DNA of 64,000 nt from Enorma massiliensis phI (GTDB lineage Bacteria > Actinomycetota > Coriobacteriia > Coriobacteriales > Coriobacteriaceae): positions 526,604-590,603 of the forward strand of contig NZ_HE978575.1 in assembly GCF_000311845.1 (NCBI RefSeq), read 5' to 3'. Below are positions 1 to 10,400 of this stretch, in pieces (the first letter of the stretch is position 1; every line of letters starts with the position of its first letter). Below the pieces are notes generated by a model. That model saw only the letters and a program-made list of their open reading frames with translations, did no database searches and had not been told where the DNA came from. The position numbers were made by a program, and so were the translations under genes.

Positions 1-2427
1 CCTCACCCACTCCCGCACGCGCTCGCGCATGCCCTCGATGTCCAGCACGCCCTCGGCGAAGCCCTTGCGCACGAGCTCCTTGGGCAGCAGCTCGTCGTAC
101 TTGTCGAAGTACGGCACCTCGCTCGGATAGACGAGCTCGATGGGATTGAAATCCTTCTCCGCTTCATCGGCCACAACCTGGAAGAACGTCTCCTCGTCTG
201 CCTTCATCCTGAACTGCATGTAGTATGGCCGCGCGGGATCGAGCCCCTTGAGCCCGAGCTCCGCGGCGCACTTGATCTTGAGCAGGCGCTCCAGCGCCAG
301 AAACGCGTAGCTCCCCAGCCACGGGAAGAGCGCCCATGTGTCGCCCCCAAGGTTGATGAGCGGCTGCGTCGCCGCGCCGGAGAGCTCCGCCGTGCGCCGC
401 GCCTGCATCAGGCGCGCTCGCGCGTTGCCGAGCAGGTACGGATACACCTCGTGCTCGCGCAGCACGCGTCGCATGCGCTCCAAGATATGCGTGTTGATAT
501 CGCCCGCGCAATCGCCAAAATACGCCGGCACGCGCCCCTTCACCTTGGTGCAATACACAAGCCGCCGCTTCCAATCGACCTCCTCCACGAGCCAGCATGC
601 GCCAGCGATGGCAATGCGCTCGCCGGGCGGCGGCGGATTCACGATCGTGCCGAGCTCCGCGCTCTCGCACCGCACCGTGAACTCCTCGTTTTCCTGGAAC
701 ACCGCATAGAACTTGAACGAGTTGGTGAGCCGCTCGCCCGCGAGGCCCACGATGAGGCCGCCGCCCTCGGTGGCCTGGATCTGGTCGGTCTCCAGCAGGT
801 GCCTAAGCAGCACGCGGAAATCGTCTGCGCTCACGCGGTGGAAGTAGGAGAGGGTGAGCACGCGCTGGGCGAGTTCTGCCGGCGAGAGCTCGCCTGTGCT
901 TGCGAGCGTGGCCATGGTCTGGTGATAGAGCAGGCTGTAGGGCAGGCGGTCGAGCGCGGGAGGCTCCACCCAGCGCTCCTCGTGGTAGAGCTGGACGAGC
1001 GCGATGCCCTGCAGCAGCTTCCAGGGAATGGTTTCCGGCATGGTCGTGCGCGGTTCGGGCTGCTCCTCGCGCATGACGAAGTGCATCTCGGGCGGCAAAT
1101 CGCGCCGGCCTGTGCGGCCCATGCGCTGCAGGAAGCTCGAGACGGTAAACGGCGCGTCAATCTGAAACGCGCGCTCGAGGCGGCCGATGTCGATGCCGAG
1201 CTCCAGCGTCGCGGTGGTCACGGTCGTGTCGAGCCGCTCGTCGTCGCGCATGATGTCCTCGGCGCTCTCGCGGATGCTCGCCGAGAGGTTGCCGTGGTGG
1301 ATGAGGAATCGGTCCGGCTCGTGGTTGGCCTCGCAATAGCTGCGAAGCATCGTGCACACGGCCTCGGCCTCCTCGCGCGAGTTGGCGAAGACGAGGCACT
1401 TGCGCCCGCGCGTGCGCTCGAAGATGTAGCCGATGCCGGGGTCGGCGTTCTCGGGCGCGCGGTCGGTGGGTGCGAGGAGCTCGGTTTCTGTGTGCGCCCC
1501 CTCAGTATCCATGCGAGTCGCTCTCGCTGCCGCCCATTTATCTTCGGGCGTGCTTTGCGCATGTTCGTCTTCAGAAGCGTTCAAATGTGCGTACGAAGCG
1601 CTCGAGCGTGCCAAGGCGAGGTCCGACGAAGATGACTCGACGGAAAGCACCTCGGCCTCGATCGAGCCATCGGCGCGCACGATGCCCGTACCTGCACCCT
1701 CTGCCGCGCGTTCGGCGGCTTGCGGGCCCGTGATGTAGAAGTGCTCCATCGAGAGCCGCCACACCCGGCGTGGCTCCTCGAAGCGCGGGATGATGCAGCC
1801 GCGCCCCGTGCCGCTGGCGAGAAAGGCTCCGGTGCGCTCCGGATCGCCGATGGTGGCGGAAAGGCCGATGCGCCGGGGGTTCACGCCCGCTATGCGAGAG
1901 AGTCTCTCGATAAGGCAGAGCGTTTGCCCGCCGCGGTCGCCGCGCAGGAGCGAGTGAACCTCGTCGATGACGACAAAGCGCAGGTCATGGAATAGGCGTG
2001 GCACGGCCATGTGCTTATGCATGAGGAGCGCCTCGAGCGATTCCGGCGTAATCTGCAGGATGCCGCTCGGATGCTCCAGGAGCTTGCGCTTATGCGAGGC
2101 GGCCACATCGCCATGCCAGTGCCAGACGGGAATCTCGGCCTCCTCGCACAGGTCGTTTAGGCGAAGGAATTGGTCGTTGATGAGCGCCTTCAGTGGGCCC
2201 ACGTAGATCGCGCCGATGCTCGTGGGCGGATCTTCCCAGAAGAGCGAGAGGATGGGGAAGAACGCCGCCTCGGTCTTGCCCGATGCAGTTGAGGCCGTGA
2301 GCAGCACGTTCTCGTCGGTGTTGAAGATGGCGTCGCCTGCGGCCACCTGGATGGAGCGAAGGTTCTCCCATTGGTGGTCGTAGATGAAATCCTGCACGAA
2401 CGGTGCGTATCGGTCGAAGATGCTCAT
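1..2427 (-). CDS. sngC: DEAD/DEAH-box helicase, Shango SngC-like (partial at window edge)
   Basis: The gene reads leftward from ATG at 2427, which has a clear AAAGGAGGG site upstream, and stays open to base 1. That gives 809 residues without a stop, so the C-terminus lies outside. Superfamily II motifs are visible: Walker A with TASTASGKTE (Lys near residue 51), the Walker B box VVIDEVHSLL (Asp155-His158), and motif VI QRMGRTGRR around 1107-1133. The family (Lhr/BrxHI-like helicases) uses ATP to translocate on or unwind DNA. It is the last visible gene of a three-gene operon, 85 bases after the ATPase gene. TerB protein + ATPase + helicase in this order is the gene set of Shango anti-phage defence. 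The helicase assignment is firm; the defence role is inferred from context. Confidence 0.88.
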   Translation of the reverse strand, partial: MSIFDRYAPFVQDFIYDHQWENLRSIQVAAGDAIFNTDENVLLTASTASGKTEAAFFPILSLFWEDPPTSIGAIYVGPLKALINDQFLRLNDLCEEAEIPVWHWHGDVAASHKRKLLEHPSGILQITPESLEALLMHKHMAVPRLFHDLRFVVIDEVHSLLRGDRGGQTLCLIERLSRIAGVNPRRIGLSATIGDPERTGAFLASGTGRGCIIPRFEEPRRVWRLSMEHFYITGPQAAERAAEGAGTGIVRADGSIEAEVLSVESSSSDLALARSSASYAHLNASEDEHAQSTPEDKWAAARATRMDTEGAHTETELLAPTDRAPENADPGIGYIFERTRGRKCLVFANSREEAEAVCTMLRSYCEANHEPDRFLIHHGNLSASIRESAEDIMRDDERLDTTVTTATLELGIDIGRLERAFQIDAPFTVSSFLQRMGRTGRRDLPPEMHFVMREEQPEPRTTMPETIPWKLLQGIALVQLYHEERWVEPPALDRLPYSLLYHQTMATLASTGELSPAELAQRVLTLSYFHRVSADDFRVLLRHLLETDQIQATEGGGLIVGLAGERLTNSFKFYAVFQENEEFTVRCESAELGTIVNPPPPGERIAIAGACWLVEEVDWKRRLVYCTKVKGRVPAYFGDCAGDINTHILERMRRVLREHEVYPYLLGNARARLMQARRTAELSGAATQPLINLGGDTWALFPWLGSYAFLALERLLKIKCAAELGLKGLDPARPYYMQFRMKADEETFFQVVADEAEKDFNPIELVYPSEVPYFDKYDELLPKELVRKGFAEGVLDIEGMRERVREWVR

Positions 2428-2512
2428 GGCCCTCCTTTCGGGCTCGATTGCTGGCGGACGCCCTGCCTCATCCCTTGCGGCCGGGTTTTCCCCTTTCGCA
2501 GCACATTACAGG

Positions 2513-3982
2513 CTATATCTTGAACTCTGCGAATTCTGATGCATCGCGCTGGCCCGCTGCGGCGGTAACCGAAAGCGAGCTTTGCTGCGCGCCGCCACCC
2601 TCGCCTTCGCCTCCGCTTTCGTTTCCACCAACGCCGCTTAGGATGCTTGCCACGGGCGTGCTGGGGTTTTGGTAGGCGATATCGAGCAGTTCGATGAAGT
2701 CGCGGATGACCTCGCGGGGTGTAAGGTGCGTGTCAGCCCCCACGCGTCCGAACTCGATTTGCAGGAACTGCACCAGGTCTTCCTCGTTCAGGCGCGCCTC
2801 ATACCCAAAGTAACCGGCGTGGATCTGCTGCAGCTTTTCGATGAGAACGAGCAGCTCTTCATAGGTGAGCGGGTGCAGATGGATGATGGGCGCCAGCATA
2901 TCGCGCGTGCCCTCTGCGGCGAAGCGGCCCTGCGTGAGCCGCGAGCGTAGCGCCTCGTAGCTAAAGACGCCGCGCCTGCGGTCCTCGATGCTCTGTGGCG
3001 TTCCTCCCATAATGATGCCCAGGTGATGCGCTTTGCCCTGCAGGGTGTCGTTATACATCGTGAGGATCTTCTCGTAGTTATATTGGCGGGTGACCGAGTT
3101 GGGAATCTTGTAGAGGTTTACCAGCTCGTCGATGAGCACGAGCATGCCCTGGTAACCAGCGCCTTTTAGGAACTGCGCGAAGAGCTTGACGTAGTCGTAC
3201 CAATCGTCGTCGCCGATGATGATCGAAACTCCAAGCTCTTGCCGTGCTTCCGTTTTGGTGCGGTACTCGCCGCGGAACCACCGGGCAACGTTGCCTTTGA
3301 GCTCATCGTTGCCGTCAACAACGGCGCGGTAGTAGAGGGTGAGGAGCCGGGCGAAATCGAAGCCGTGGACCATCTCCTCGAGTGATGCGACCTGCTCGCG
3401 GATGCGCGCCTCGACCGCTTGGTTGAGCGCAGGGTCGTTGGGGGTGACGCCGGGGGCAGCGGCACCGTTGGATACCGGAGCGCCGCCGGTGGCAGTGGCG
3501 CCGCCGGGGGCATCGGTACCTGTGCCCAATTCACCTGCGACCTGCATCTGCAAGTTCGAGATCCATCGGTCGAGAATGAGCATGAGCGCGCCGCCCTCGG
3601 GACGGGTCTTGGTAGAGAGGTTGCGCATGAGCTCGCGGTAGGTGGCGAGGCCTTGGCCTTGGCCGCCCTGGAGCCGGCGTTCGGGCGAAAGATCGGCATC
3701 GGCTACGACGAAGCCTTCGCCCATGGCGTGCGTGCGGATGGTCTGCAAGAGGAAGCTCTTGCCGCTGCCGTAACGGCCTACAAGGAACCGGAAGGAGGCG
3801 CCGCCATCGGCGATGAGCGAGAGGTCGGTAAGGAGCGCGCGAATCTCGGCCTCGCGCCCGACCGTGATGTACGGCAGGCCGATGCGCGGCACCACGCCGC
3901 CCTTGAGCGAGTTGATGATTACCGCGGCGACGCGCTTGGGCACGCGCGGCGCGGCTTCGGCTGCTTTCACGTTGTCTGTCAT
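2513..3982 (-). CDS. sngB: P-loop ATPase, BrxD/DUF2791-like, Shango SngB-like
   Basis: The 489-residue cytoplasmic ATPase has Walker A at about residues 67-77 (VGRYGSGKS) and a hydrophobic Walker B, GMLVLIDELVNLYK, in the middle. This pattern is typical of the DUF2791/BrxD ATPases found beside BREX and TerB-type systems. A Gly/Ala/Pro-rich stretch around residues 155-185 looks like a flexible insert, and the last 30 residues are low complexity. Its ATG overlaps the TGA of the upstream TerB gene (ATGA), implying translational coupling, and the helicase follows after a short gap. It probably loads or powers the helicase on foreign or damaged DNA, as proposed for BrxD-like proteins. The Shango assignment rests on the trio rather than on this protein alone. 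Confidence 0.85.
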   Translation of the reverse strand: MTDNVKAAEAAPRVPKRVAAVIINSLKGGVVPRIGLPYITVGREAEIRALLTDLSLIADGGASFRFLVGRYGSGKSFLLQTIRTHAMGEGFVVADADLSPERRLQGGQGQGLATYRELMRNLSTKTRPEGGALMLILDRWISNLQMQVAGELGTGTDAPGGATATGGAPVSNGAAAPGVTPNDPALNQAVEARIREQVASLEEMVHGFDFARLLTLYYRAVVDGNDELKGNVARWFRGEYRTKTEARQELGVSIIIGDDDWYDYVKLFAQFLKGAGYQGMLVLIDELVNLYKIPNSVTRQYNYEKILTMYNDTLQGKAHHLGIIMGGTPQSIEDRRRGVFSYEALRSRLTQGRFAAEGTRDMLAPIIHLHPLTYEELLVLIEKLQQIHAGYFGYEARLNEEDLVQFLQIEFGRVGADTHLTPREVIRDFIELLDIAYQNPSTPVASILSGVGGNESGGEGEGGGAQQSSLSVTAAAGQRDASEFAEFKI

Positions 3983-5859
3983 GCGAGTACTCCTCTGACG
4001 TCGTCCTCGTAGTCCTCAATTACCTGCGGTCCCGTGGAACCGAATTCGATAGCTGTGTCTCCAAGCAGGTCAAATAGCGCTTCGTTGATGGCGTCGACCA
4101 GCATGTCCTCGCTTATTCCCGCATGGTGAACCGCTTTCGTCTTGGCATCTTCGTCTTCGGTGAGAAGCGCCTGCAGGTATGCGGCCTGAGCAGGGGAGAG
4201 CGGGCTGTCGCTGGGGCTCTCATTCCGCGGCGGGACATTTCCGGCGGGGGCGGTAGCGGCGGCGAGGACAGTCGAGGGTGCCGGTGCGCCAGCGTGCTCA
4301 GGCTGCTTAGCCTCGGGGTTTCTTGCGGCAGACCGTTTTGCCTCGTCGCCAAGCTCGGCCTCGGAACTCGGCCAGTTCGGGGGCTGTGTATTTTCCTCGG
4401 CACGTATCGTGTCGTCTTGAGTCGGCGTCTTTTCAACCGTTTCCACGGTGGTGCCCTGATCGCGCTCCTCGTCCGTTAACAGCGCCTCGCGCGTGACGGC
4501 GGCGGCGGATCGGATACCAGCGAGCTGAGAGAGGTCGATTTCCACCTTGCGCGGCGCATGCGCTTGCTTCCAGGTGAGCCATGCCTCGATCTCGCGGTCG
4601 ATTGCCTGCTCTAGGTACTTTGGCATTTCCTTGACCTTGAGCGGATGTGGGTACTCGAGCGCCTCGCGCACCTTGCGATCGACGCCGCGCATGATGCTGC
4701 CCAGCTTGGGGCTCTTGTCACGCGCTCCAAAGACGCGCGTGCACGTCCATAGCCCGTTGCGGCACCGGTAGCGATGGATGCGGTCGAGCTCGATATCTGC
4801 GGGCCCGTGCCGCTCGCTTTCAAAGAATACAGCGGAGGCGAACATGGTGTAGGGCATGTCTACCAAATCGCCGAAGAGCGATTCGATGAGCCCGCTCTTC
4901 CGGTGCTTGCGATAATACTCGAGCATGCGGACAAAAACGGAACAGGCGATATGCCGCAGGTCGTCGGGGTGGTCGCTGTAGAGGCGCGACAGCCGAATTC
5001 GGTAGGAGGAAAGCGCGTCGATAGCGGCAAGCAGCCGATCTTCGCGCTCGGCGTTCGGCGGGAGTGGCAAAGCGGATTGCTTTCCCTTGCGTGCGCGCGT
5101 TCGCGCCTGAAGGGCCCTGCGCCCGGTGGCACCGCCGGGCGCAGGCGCAATCCCGGGGTCCGCCGTGGGGCTCTCCGGTTCATCTAGGAGCAGGAGCGAG
5201 GCATCCGGATCGTATGGCGTACTTGCGTCGACAAGGTCGATGAGCGCGTGGTCAAAGGAGAGGGACCGGCTGTCGTGTAAAAGAGATGGTTCGAGCCCGT
5301 GGTAGACCACATAGTCGCGCAACCACACGCGAACGTACCGATCGATTTCGGGGGCAAAGGCGCGGTACGCTTCCCAAAATGTCTTTAGCTGCGTGAAGCC
5401 ATCGAGCGGGTTGGCCACGCCGATGCCATTGATGAGCTCGTATAAGTAGGTGTAGGCAAAAGATAACGAGGTTTCTTGGATGTCGCCTCGCCGGACCGCC
5501 GTGCGCCAGGTAAAGTACCCACGCAGCTGCCGGTCGCTCATATCGGCATAGGTGGGAAAATATGCCTTGAACGTGCCGTGATACGGGCAGCCGTCTTCAA
5601 AGTCTGCCATGAACATGCCCTGGCGCCAGAAGAGTTCGGCTTCGGTAATCCAGCGACCATGAGGCTCTCCCTCCTGCCAGCGAGATATGGCGCGCATTTC
5701 GCGGTACCGATCTGGCAGGTAGGTTGCCATCTGGCGCCCGGTGGTAAGAATGGGTTCGGCGCGGTAAACCGCATCGGAGAAGTGCGAGCTCGTGCGCATC
5801 CGCTCGCTTGAGGTGATTCGTTCGATGAGCGCGCGAACATCTTCCGTCTTGTCTCCCAT
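3979..5859 (-). CDS. sngA: TerB-N/TerB-C domain protein, Shango SngA-like
   Basis: The 626-residue protein has an N-terminal TerB-N region (about 30-240, with GRWITEAELFWRQG and a long helical segment). A middle region carries a basic Ala/Arg/Lys-rich linker around 245-265. The C-terminal TerB-C-like segment is at about 540-626, after a Pro/Ala/Glu-rich linker (480-545). TerB-N/TerB-C proteins are known from Ter-linked DNA-processing neighbourhoods and from Shango, where the TerB protein is thought to be the sensor or regulator. It is the first gene of the operon and overlaps the ATPase start by four bases. A promoter with a LexA-like box lies 55-85 bases upstream of the ATG. The start has a GAGGTGAAGC ribosome binding site. 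Confidence 0.82.
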   Translation of the reverse strand: MGDKTEDVRALIERITSSERMRTSSHFSDAVYRAEPILTTGRQMATYLPDRYREMRAISRWQEGEPHGRWITEAELFWRQGMFMADFEDGCPYHGTFKAYFPTYADMSDRQLRGYFTWRTAVRRGDIQETSLSFAYTYLYELINGIGVANPLDGFTQLKTFWEAYRAFAPEIDRYVRVWLRDYVVYHGLEPSLLHDSRSLSFDHALIDLVDASTPYDPDASLLLLDEPESPTADPGIAPAPGGATGRRALQARTRARKGKQSALPLPPNAEREDRLLAAIDALSSYRIRLSRLYSDHPDDLRHIACSVFVRMLEYYRKHRKSGLIESLFGDLVDMPYTMFASAVFFESERHGPADIELDRIHRYRCRNGLWTCTRVFGARDKSPKLGSIMRGVDRKVREALEYPHPLKVKEMPKYLEQAIDREIEAWLTWKQAHAPRKVEIDLSQLAGIRSAAAVTREALLTDEERDQGTTVETVEKTPTQDDTIRAEENTQPPNWPSSEAELGDEAKRSAARNPEAKQPEHAGAPAPSTVLAAATAPAGNVPPRNESPSDSPLSPAQAAYLQALLTEDEDAKTKAVHHAGISEDMLVDAINEALFDLLGDTAIEFGSTGPQVIEDYEDDVRGVLA

Positions 5860-5913
5860 GCTTCACCTCGTTCCGCTTGCCTCACACTGGGGAATGCCTA
5901 GTCGTAACCCTAC

Positions 5914-5942
5914 ATTTTACTATAGAAACAAACATCTGTTCG
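5914..5942 (-). promoter_or_regulatory. Candidate promoter with LexA-like box for the Shango-type operon
   Basis: Read on the minus strand, CGAACAGATGTTTG occupies 5942-5929. It fits the Gram-positive SOS box pattern GAAC-N4-GTTC with one mismatch in the second half-site. A TAAAAT -10-like hexamer is at 5919-5914, 18 bases from a TCGAAC -35-like hexamer that lies inside the box. A bound repressor would therefore cover the promoter. The operon start codon is 55 bases further on. LexA control is inferred; no experimental or genome-wide comparison was possible. Confidence 0.4.
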
Positions 5943-6397
5943 AGAAAGAACGCGCCTCCTATTACCAGCACAAAGCGATGGATGTCATTTCTGGTGCCTG
6001 CAGGTTGTTTCGCCTGCTGCCCGCCGTCCGTCCCTTCCTGCTATCTGCTGTTTGCAGTGCGTGCCGAGTGCAGCCCGGAGTTTGCGCGCGGCGTTTTCCT
6101 ATTGTGATTCCTCAGCTGGCCATTTTTCGTCAATATGCGTTCTAGGGATGCGAGAAAGGGCGCCTTGCTTATACTGAGCGGAGCATGGAAACGAGAAATA
6201 CGCAGGAAAGCGCTGAGTGATGGACCTGCGAGAACGACTCGCGCGGCGGAAGGGCGGCAAAACCGTCTCACAGAGCCCGCAAAAAGACGAAAACTAGCCA
6301 TTATTAGCCGTTGGGTGCTGCGGGCGATTACTTGGATCGGCCTAGACGGCCAGCCCGGCTCGCTCCCCGTGCCCAAGGCGTGAAACGCGGTGCAGAA
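5943..6397. other. Intergenic region, no gene supported
   Basis: This stretch lies between the divergent start of the Shango-type operon and the end of the DUF554 gene. Short reading frames exist on both strands, but none has a convincing ribosome binding site or recognisable protein. The base composition is more AT-rich than the flanking genes. No strong hairpin terminator was recognised for the DUF554 gene. Confidence 0.5.
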
Positions 6398-7114
6398 TTA
6401 CACGAACGCCAGCACGACCGCGAACACCACGGCTGGAAGCATGTTGGCCGTCTTGAACGTTTTCTCCCAGATGAGGTTCACGCCCACGCAGAAGATAAGA
6501 ATCGAGCCCACGAGCGAGAGGTTTGCGAGGGCCTCGGCAGTCATGAGGGGCTGGATGAGCCGAGCGAGCAAGGTAATGGATCCCTGGAACACACCCACGG
6601 GCAGAGCGGAAAAGATGCATCCGCGACCCATCGATGCGGTCATGACGCAGACGATGAGTGAGTCGAGTGCGCCCTTGAGCGCGAGGGTGGACCAATCACC
6701 GGTAAGGCCGTCTTGAATGGATCCAACGATGGCCATCGCCCCGATGCATACGGTGAGCGAGGCGGTTACGAAGGCGTTCACGAACGCGGGGTCTCCGGCG
6801 TTGCCCGTGCGCTCTTTGAGCCAAATTCCGAGCCGCTCGAATTTACCGTCGAGGTCGACGAGCTCTCCAACGAGCGCGCCCGCTGCAAACGAACCAACGA
6901 TCAACATGGAGCCACCACTCACGAGTGCGCCGTCCTGGCCAAGCGAAAGCATGCCGGCGAGCGCGCCCGAGAGACCCACGAAGAGCACGCTCAGCCCTGT
7001 GGCCTTCATGAGGGTTTCCTGTACGTGCGGGGTGAAAAGCCTGCCGCCAACGGTGCCCACCAAACCGCCGGCAAGAATCAAAGCCACGTTGATGATTGTG
7101 CCCAGTCCGATCAC
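6398..7114 (-). CDS. DUF554 family membrane protein
   Basis: The 238-residue protein belongs to the DUF554 (YdfK-like) family of integral membrane proteins. It opens with the family signature IGLGTIINVALILAGGLVG and has about six hydrophobic segments separated by short loops. I chose the GTG at 7114 because family members begin exactly at this motif and AGGAAGG lies upstream. An ATG seven codons earlier (7135) is possible but lacks a good site. The function of the family is unknown; a transport role has been suggested. The gene stands alone between the defence operon and the adhesin gene on the same strand, with no obvious operon partner. Confidence 0.85.
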   Translation of the reverse strand: MIGLGTIINVALILAGGLVGTVGGRLFTPHVQETLMKATGLSVLFVGLSGALAGMLSLGQDGALVSGGSMLIVGSFAAGALVGELVDLDGKFERLGIWLKERTGNAGDPAFVNAFVTASLTVCIGAMAIVGSIQDGLTGDWSTLALKGALDSLIVCVMTASMGRGCIFSALPVGVFQGSITLLARLIQPLMTAEALANLSLVGSILIFCVGVNLIWEKTFKTANMLPAVVFAVVLAFV

Positions 7115-7406
7115 GCCGTCCCCGCCTTCCTGCATAGTGCAGCCGGTTCCGCAGAGCAGCAGGCGAATGAAGCCGATACATGGAGCGGCCCTGTGGAGCG
7201 GATAGTATGGTTGCGGAAGATAATGTAGCCGCCCTTGGGCTCGCGCGCAAGCTCGGGGCATGCGGCTTCGACTGGGTGCTTTCGGGGAAGCTGGTGGCGT
7301 GGCAAGCTCGGGGCATGCGGCTTCGTCATGCGTCACCCCGCCCCGGCGCGCGGCCGAGACGGGGTGTTCTACGGGCGATGGCTTACGAGGCGCGGCGGGG
7401 CCTGGT
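7115..7406. repeat. Intergenic region with a 24-bp direct repeat
   Basis: The segment between the adhesin stop and the DUF554 start holds no supported gene. A 24-base sequence starting GCAAGCTCGGGGCATGCGG is present at 7247-7270 and again, identical, at 7302-7325, a spacing of 55 bases. The copies are direct. This fits the short-repeat style of many intergenic regions in this window. Confidence 0.7.
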
Positions 7407-10400
7407 TTAGCGTTGGTCAGCCGCGTCGCGGTGGCGCAAGATCCACCAGCCGGTTCCCGCTGCGAGCGCAATGGCCGCAAAGATCCCGGCGGCGGAGACA
7501 GCTCCCGTTCGGGCGAGCGGCGTGGGGCCGGGGGAGTCGGCGGGAGGGGCGTCATCTTGGGAGGGAGTCTCGACAGGCGCCTGTTCGACGCGGTCGGAAT
7601 CGTGGTCCTCGAGGCCCTCGCCTTCGGTGGTGTTGCCGCCGTTCCGGTAGAGGTCAACGCGTGCGCTGTTCACGAGCTCCGTGTCGTCGCGGTACCTATC
7701 GGTCACCCTCATGTGGAGCACGAGCGGGGCTCGTTCCGCACCTTCAAGCTCATCTCCCTCGTGGGTTGGCGCGACGTTATCGACGTCGTCGCGCTCGTGC
7801 TTGAGGTCGTCGCGTCCCCACTCGTCGGTGCGCGAGGAGAAGCCCTCCTCAACGCGGCCGTACTCGAGGCGCACGGCGATCACCCTCTCGCCCTCCTCAA
7901 GGCCGAGGTCAGCCACGCTGAGCTCGGTGGCTTCGGTGGCGCTTACGTCCTGAGCCCACAGGCGCCAACCGGTGTAATCGATGGCTCGACTGTCGTCGCC
8001 AAGGGCTTCTTCGGTCGTCTCATGATCAAGCCAGGGGTTGGCGTGCCCATCGGAGCGTGTGGCGTTGGCGTCGCTCGGGTCGATGTAATCAGCTGACGTG
8101 GTGCTCGTGCGGTACCAGACGTTGAGCAGGCCGTCGTAGTCTTCGCCCGCGACGGGCGTCACGATGCCCGTGAGCTCGGCGAGGCCGTCCGATGCAGCGG
8201 AAAACTCGTCTGTCACGGTAAACTCGTCGACCCACGTGCTGCTTTCGTTCCGGAAGTCGACGGAATAGTCGTACGAGCCGTCATCGGATTCGGAGACCTC
8301 GGCACGCGCGGAGCCCGTGTCGGCATCGGTGTGGGGGTGGGTGGGGTCGGCGACCTCCTGGCGCTTGTCGATGGAGCCCTCGACGGTGATGGGTTCGTCG
8401 TACATGACCACGCGCTGTACCTCGCCGGTGGGCTCCACGGTGAAGTCGACCGCGGTCGTCTCATCGTAGCCGTGCGGAGCCATGAGCTCCACGAGCTTGT
8501 ATGGGCCCGGCTCGAGTGCGTCGATGCGATGGTCGGTGCCATCGGAGGTCCAGCTTTCCACAACACCCCCGTCGGGGCGGATTACGGCCAGCTTGGCTCC
8601 CGTTACCTCGTCCTCGTTGGTGATATCGCGTTTGGAGAGGTCGATCTTGGTGTAGTCGTCCTCGATCTCGAGCGGGAAGCTCTCGAGCCCCTCGGTGAGA
8701 CCGTCGTCGGCCACGGAGAAGTAGCGCACCCCTCCGTCCACGAGGAAGCCGTCCGGGGCGTCCGTCTCCTCGAGGCGGTAACTGCCGGGCGAAAGGTGGC
8801 GGATGGTGGCGGTTCCGTCATCGTCCGTCACGACCTCGATGTGTTCCTCGTCCGGTTTGAGCAGGTGGCTCGCGATGGTGAGCTTGCCGTCCGCATAGGA
8901 GCCGAAGAAGGTCTTTCCGGCGGTAAGCTCGACCCTGCCGGCGCCCTCGCCGCCGATCTCGAGCTCGTAGGCGCCGGCGGGGACGTCGGTGGCGATGAGT
9001 GCCCCGGCCCCCTCATCGAGCCTGAGCTCGTAGCTTTCCCTCTCAATCCGGCTGCGCGAGATATCGAGCCCGCCGAAGAAGAGGAAGGGCTCGGACCAGG
9101 AGACCTTGACGGCCTCGCCGGCCTCCACCTCGAGCTTCGATTCGCCGCCCATGTCGACCGCTTCGCCCTCGGCGTCCGTGAGGGCGATCTCGTAGGCGCC
9201 GGGGTCCACGGCGATGGAGCCCTCGACGTCGGCGGAGTAGCCGTCGCGGGAGACGGTCAGCCTGTATCCCTCGGGTACATCGGCCTCGATCGCGGCGTTG
9301 TCCACGGCCTCGGTGAGCGTGGCCGCGCCCTCGCCCTCTGTGCGCACGGCGGCCGCAGCCATGCCGTCATCGGGCTCGACATCGATCTCCTGGCCGGCCT
9401 CCCATGCCTGGAACGCGGCGCCAGCGAGTGGGTGGCCGGTCCCCATGATGTTCTTGTCGATCGTGACCTCGGTGTAGGCGTCGGCCACCTCGACCTCGAC
9501 CTCCACGAGCGCCGTATCGTCGTCGGCGTAGGAGAGTGTGAACTCATGCGGCGTGGCGTCGAGCACGTGGCCCTTAGGCGCCTTGGTCTCGATAAACGCG
9601 TAGGCGGCGGAGCCGTCGCCCAGGTAGAGCTCACCGGTGGTGGCGGTGCCGTCCTCGCCGGTGGCCACGTGGTCGACGACCTCGCCCTCGGTGGCGCGCA
9701 CGGTGCCGTCGGGGCTCACGACGTCCTCCATGGCGACGACGTCGAACTCCGCGCCCGCGAGCTCGCCCGCGCAGCCCTCGTCATGCACGTGGCCCTCATC
9801 GGAGCCGTCGGGGGCGCTGCAGAGCTTGGCCACGGTGGCGCGGCCCTTCGCCTGCGCGTCCGAGTAGGCGATGACCGCGGTGGGGACCGCGTTCTCATGG
9901 TCTCCGGACACGGTGAGCGCGATGTCCTCGCCGCCCGTGAGGTACGGCGCTGCCGCCGCGACCTCGTGCACGGAGTACTCGCCCGGCTCGAGGGTCTCCG
10001 GCAGCGTCACGCAGCCGCTCTCGTCGGTGGTGAACTCGGTGAGCTCGACGGGGTTGGGGTAGCTGTCCGTCATGGAGACGGGGTCGCCGTTCGCATCGAG
10101 GATCTGGAAGGTGAAGCCGGCGAGCGGCACGGCCTGCCCGGTCTCGGCGTCCTGCTTCACGATCTGGATGCGGGTGCTGATCGCCTGGTCGTTCAGGATG
10201 TAGCGCAGCTTCGCGCCGTCCGCCATCTGCTCGGCTGAGATGGTCCAGTCGCTCACCTTGTCGAAGCCGTCGGGCACGGTCTCGTCGACCTCGCGGACGG
10301 TGTAGCCGGCGGCGTCGTAGGGGAGGGCGCCGGAGACGCCCTCGGGGCGCTCGCCCTCGCCGAACCACAGCCCGTCCGTCTCGGCGAAGCCGTCCTCGCC

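Noticed and set aside
451..1635. Long open frame on the plus strand opposite the helicase gene
   Set aside because: It is the mirror of a GC-rich coding region. The minus strand encodes clear helicase motifs across the same bases.
8331..10238. 635-codon plus-strand frame opposite the adhesin gene
   Set aside because: The product is repetitive Gly/Val/Leu/Asp-rich; the adhesin with its anchored ends occupies the other strand.
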